Assembly: GCA_020692205.1 (NCBI GenBank)
Contig: JAIMKV010000035.1
Location: 1 to 47,687 of the forward strand
From: Myxosarcina sp. GA_180221_E-2-1-MAG-40_15
GTDB lineage: Bacteria; Cyanobacteriota; Cyanobacteriia; Cyanobacteriales; Xenococcaceae
DNA length: 47,687 nt
Direction of reading: 5' to 3'
A model generated the notes under the pieces. The model was not told where the DNA came from and ran no database searches. It saw only the letters and a list, made by a program, of their open reading frames with translations. Made by a program: the position numbers and the translations under genes. Shown in pieces: positions 45,482 through 47,687 of this stretch (position 1 is the first letter of the stretch; each line of letters starts with the position of its first letter).

Positions 45482-46221
45482 GTGAAGTTAATCTACAGCA
45501 GGCAGATTTAACCAAAGCTAATCTAAGTGGTGCATTTATGGTTAAATCTCAATTAGTCGAAGCAAAGCTAAGTGGAGCCAATCTTTCCCATACTAATCTT
45601 CGAGCCTCAAACTTATCTGGAGCTAATGCCTGTGGAGCTAAACTACAAAAAGTCAACCTCAGGCAGGCTAATCTTAATAACACCAATTTTAACTGGGCCG
45701 ATTTACAGGAAGGTAGGTTGACGGGAGCGCAACTACAAGATATTTCTTGGACAGGAGTTAATCTGAGCCAAACCTTTCTAATTGATGTCGACCTCAGCGG
45801 TACTGATTTAACTGGAATCAATTTTAGTCAAGCTAAACTAACTAGAGCCAATCTAAGCAATACGAATCTGAGTAATGCTAACTTAGTTGATGCTCAACTC
45901 AGAAATGTCGATCTAAACCATGCCAACTTAAGCAACGCTAATTTGTCTGAAGCCCAAACAAAGGGAGGAAATTTGAGCAATGCTAATTTGGTTCATGCCA
46001 ATCTAATCAATGCTGATTTAGGTGGAGCTTCACTAAAAAAAGCTAATCTTAGTAATGCTGATTTGACTCAAGCAAATTTGAGTGATGCAGATTTAGAGTT
46101 TGCAGTTTTATACAACGCTATTTTTGAAGCTACTACGTCAAACATCACTAGATTTTTACCATCTCAAGCAAAGCTAGTTAGTCAAGCTAATCTTGTTCAG
46201 CAAAGCATCCAAATAGCCTAA
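45478..46221 (+). CDS. Pentapeptide-repeat protein, 3' part of a broken gene
   Basis: 247 residues, repeats from residue 4 to about 215 (NLQQADLTKANLSGAFMV, then many AxLSNAN units), then a non-repeat tail (SNITRFLPSQAKLVSQANLV). Without the cap of the first part the helix lacks its usual N-terminal cover. It could be translated through the ATGA overlap with the first part; otherwise it belongs to one frameshifted gene. cutA follows after 16 bp, so they are probably co-transcribed. Confidence 0.75.
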   Translation: MSEVNLQQADLTKANLSGAFMVKSQLVEAKLSGANLSHTNLRASNLSGANACGAKLQKVNLRQANLNNTNFNWADLQEGRLTGAQLQDISWTGVNLSQTFLIDVDLSGTDLTGINFSQAKLTRANLSNTNLSNANLVDAQLRNVDLNHANLSNANLSEAQTKGGNLSNANLVHANLINADLGGASLKKANLSNADLTQANLSDADLEFAVLYNAIFEATTSNITRFLPSQAKLVSQANLVQQSIQIA

Positions 46222-46237
46222 TTCAAACAAACTGACT

Positions 46238-46570
46238 ATGGAATCAAACTTGGATCATTATGGAGTTGTTTTGGTCACTGTTGTTTCACTAGAAGAGGCT
46301 CAAACTATTGCTCAAAGACTAATTGAGTCAAAATTAGCAGCCTGCGTCAATATGTTCCCTATAGATTCATGGTATTTATGGCAGGGAAAAATTAATCAAG
46401 ACCAAGAATATCAGCTAATAATTAAAGCCGATTTAAATAATTTTGCCGAGCTTACTGAGCAAATCAAAACACTTCATAGCTATGAAGTGCCAGAAATTAT
46501 TGCCTTACCAATTGTTGCTGGCTCAGTCTCTTATCTCAGATGGTTAGGAGAAAGTCTAAAGCAGGATTAA
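46238..46570 (+). CDS. cutA: CutA divalent-cation tolerance protein
   Basis: 110 residues, normal length. The signature blocks are GVVLVTVVSLEEAQTIAQRL, LAACVNMFPIDSWYLWQGKI and HSYEVPEIIALPI. CutA forms a very stable PII-like trimer; the name comes from copper-sensitive E. coli mutants, and its true role is unsettled. It lies directly after the broken pentapeptide gene on the same strand and converges with a cupin gene 39 bp away. Confidence 0.95.
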   Translation: MESNLDHYGVVLVTVVSLEEAQTIAQRLIESKLAACVNMFPIDSWYLWQGKINQDQEYQLIIKADLNNFAELTEQIKTLHSYEVPEIIALPIVAGSVSYLRWLGESLKQD

Positions 46571-46609
46571 AGATAAATTCTTGTTGGCTAGATGATTGAT
46601 ATTTCCAAG

Positions 46610-46990
46610 TTAATCATCATAACGAATAATATCGTCATCTCCCAAGTATTCACCATTCTGTACTTCGATCATTACTAAGGGAATTACTCCAGGGTTTTCG
46701 ACTCGATGTGCCGTGTTCATTGGTACATAAGTAGATTGATTTTGCATGACTAGAGTTTCTTTGCCATTGCAAATTACTTTTGCAGTACCAGAAACTACTA
46801 TCCAGTGTTCACTGCGGTGATAGTGCATCTGGGTACTCATGTGTTCCCCTGGTTTAATTTCAATCTTGTTAATGCAGTATCTTTCGCCATGATCTAAATT
46901 TTTAACTTTTCCATAGGGAGGATTTCGGATACTATCATTTTCAAGTGCAGCTAAACTAGCATCATTATTTTGACCATTTTCTTGACTCAT
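46610..46990 (-). CDS. Cupin protein, phosphomannose-isomerase type II C-terminal-like
   Basis: 126 residues, one cupin fold. Motif 1 is HYHRSEHWIVVSGTAKV (metal-binding His, His, Glu) and motif 2 is VPMNTAHRVENPG. The region from PPYGKVKNLDHGERYCINKI matches the C-terminal isomerase domain of type II mannose-6-phosphate isomerase/GDP-mannose pyrophosphorylase, but the nucleotidyltransferase domain is missing. As a stand-alone domain it could isomerise mannose-6-phosphate and fructose-6-phosphate for GDP-mannose and polysaccharides. Start chosen at MSQENGQN, with a disordered leader of about 20 residues. Confidence 0.88.
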   Translation of the reverse strand: MSQENGQNNDASLAALENDSIRNPPYGKVKNLDHGERYCINKIEIKPGEHMSTQMHYHRSEHWIVVSGTAKVICNGKETLVMQNQSTYVPMNTAHRVENPGVIPLVMIEVQNGEYLGDDDIIRYDD

Positions 46991-47062
46991 AAATCAACTC
47001 CAGGCTCTAATGTTTCTTTTATTTCTTTCTTTAGTTTAAATAAACATTACTTTATCAGCCAA

Positions 47063-47437
47063 TTAAAGTTTTTCGGCTTGATAAGTATAGAAGTTTCCCA
47101 GTACTCCAATAGTTCCTAAATGATAGTTAGGTAAAGGAGGAGGCAAAGGAAGATCTGCTTGATAAATACTAAATAGTAAAAAGTTTTGTCGCTTTGTCTG
47201 CTGTTGAACGATTTGCGCTAAGTAAGGGCTAGCTGAATTGACCAAAATATGGCATTGACCTTCTAGCCATACTCCTAAGTCTTCACCAACCTGAGTGCAG
47301 ACTTGATCATTTAGCTGATTTTTCAAGGTAGAGTTGGCATACTTTTGATATCTTTTTTCCCCAGGATTAGTCAAAAAAGCGATCGCACTTATGCCTATTA
47401 TGATAATTCCACCAATACTAAGGTTTTTAACTGTCAT
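47063..47437 (-). CDS. DUF4359 family protein
   Basis: 124 residues. One N-terminal hydrophobic helix (about 7-23, IGGIIIIGISAIAFL) is followed by TNPGEKRYQKYAN, a central VCTQVGE...GQC pair of cysteines, QQQTKRQNFLLFSIY and an end reading LGTIGVLGNFYTYQAEK. This is the DUF4359 pattern of cyanobacteria. The helix is a signal peptide or anchor, so the rest lies outside the membrane. Function unknown. Confidence 0.85.
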   Translation of the reverse strand: MTVKNLSIGGIIIIGISAIAFLTNPGEKRYQKYANSTLKNQLNDQVCTQVGEDLGVWLEGQCHILVNSASPYLAQIVQQQTKRQNFLLFSIYQADLPLPPPLPNYHLGTIGVLGNFYTYQAEKL

Positions 47438-47476
47438 GTAGTTTTAACGTATTTTTCTTGATTTTAGACTAGGAGA

Positions 47477-47505
47477 TCGAAAATGCTGGTCAATGGTGTT
47501 ATAAT
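47477..47505 (+). promoter_or_regulatory. Likely promoter of tRNA-His
   Basis: A perfect -10 hexamer TATAAT lies at 47500-47505, 17 bp after TCGAAA at 47477-47482, a 4/6 match to TTGACA. The tRNA begins 18 bp after the -10. Confidence 0.55.
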
Positions 47506-47522
47506 GTCTAAGCGATAAGCAC

Positions 47523-47596
47523 GGCGGGCGTAGCCAAGTGGTTAAGGCAGTGGTTTGTGGTACCACCATTCGTGGGTTCAAGTCCCATCGTCCGCC
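47523..47596 (+). tRNA. trnH: tRNA-His (GTG)
   Basis: A full cloverleaf can be drawn: acceptor stem GCGGGCG (47524-47530) with CGTCCGC (47589-47595), anticodon stem GTGGT/ACCAC with loop TTGTGGT and anticodon GTG at 47557-47559, and T stem GTGGG/CCCAT with loop TTCAAGT. The extra 5' G (47523) pairs with C73 (47596), the identity mark of tRNA-His. CCA is not encoded. Confidence 0.95.
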
Positions 47597-47603
47597 CTCG
47601 CCT

Positions 47604-47651
47604 TGCGGCTTTAGCTAGTGGTGCTTTCGTCCACGAATGCTAGTACCGCAA
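47604..47651. repeat. Imperfect stem-loop after tRNA-His
   Basis: TTGCGG (47604-47609) pairs with CCGCAA (47646-47651), with CTAG and TGG/CCA pairs inside. CCACGAATG at 47631-47639 is also complementary to nine bases of the tRNA (47567-47575). No gene is seen from here to the window end. Confidence 0.4.
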
Positions 47652-47687
47652 CCTGAGAAGTCGCTCAATATTCGCTCAAAAGTAACA

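Overview
The window is 47.7 kb of a cyanobacterial chromosome. The evidence is the frequent HIP1 octamer GCGATCGC, an NDH-1 subunit of the thylakoid type (NdhD), CruP, a CPP1-like protein, an Rcp1-type response regulator, a small RRM protein, and several families known mainly from cyanobacteria (DUF2839, DUF3122, DUF4359). The DNA is AT-rich with long, gene-poor intergenic gaps, which fits a larger-genome lineage such as a Pleurocapsales-like unicellular or colonial form. That placement is inference. No phage, intact insertion sequence or CRISPR array is visible.

Layout. 1-1.6 kb is a gene graveyard: a frameshifted RTX (calcium-binding repeat) remnant, one intact exported protein of unknown function, and a C-terminal scrap of a SpoIID/LytB protein. 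1.7-3.5 kb carries pstC-pstA with no pstS or pstB beside them. 3.7-5.5 kb has a one-cysteine peroxiredoxin Q, a CPP1-like membrane protein, a DUF2839 protein and a HAD phosphatase stub. 6.2-14.6 kb is mostly housekeeping: pyrG, a secreted acidic 22-residue-repeat protein, plsX-fabH (lipid synthesis), a PBP4-type peptidase, a DUF2237 protein and a CPA1 Na+/H+ antiporter. 15.1-23 kb is signalling plus ndhD: a membrane-anchored response regulator, NdhD, a YaaW-like protein, a membrane Ser/Thr kinase, and an overlapping pair made of an Rcp1-like receiver and a REC-GGDEF-EAL protein. 23.1-29.9 kb has a frameshifted epoxide-hydrolase-like gene, glgX, a histidine phosphatase, a TIGR04282 transferase, a CYTH protein, a divergent PII paralogue, a small histidine-rich membrane enzyme and an NtcA-like Crp/Fnr regulator with a clear terminator. 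30-33.7 kb has a DUF3122 protein, a pentapeptide-repeat protein, mgtE and an RRM protein. 33.9-37.4 kb is the most system-like region: a GntR/UTRA repressor divergent from a fatty-acid-desaturase-family gene followed by cruP, with a perfect 16-bp palindrome and a second related site between them. 37.5-47.7 kb has a GH63/MGH1-like glucosidase, squalene-hopene cyclase, carA, an HTH protein with a very acidic middle, a broken pentapeptide-repeat gene, cutA, a cupin, a DUF4359 protein and tRNA-His.

The most interesting leads are the GntR operator/desaturase/cruP module, the PII paralogue with Thr49 in place of Ser49 and Lys39 in place of Gln39, the response regulator whose output is a coiled coil and a membrane anchor, and the two pentapeptide genes that share an N-terminal cap. 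All function calls come from reading motifs by eye; no database search was run.
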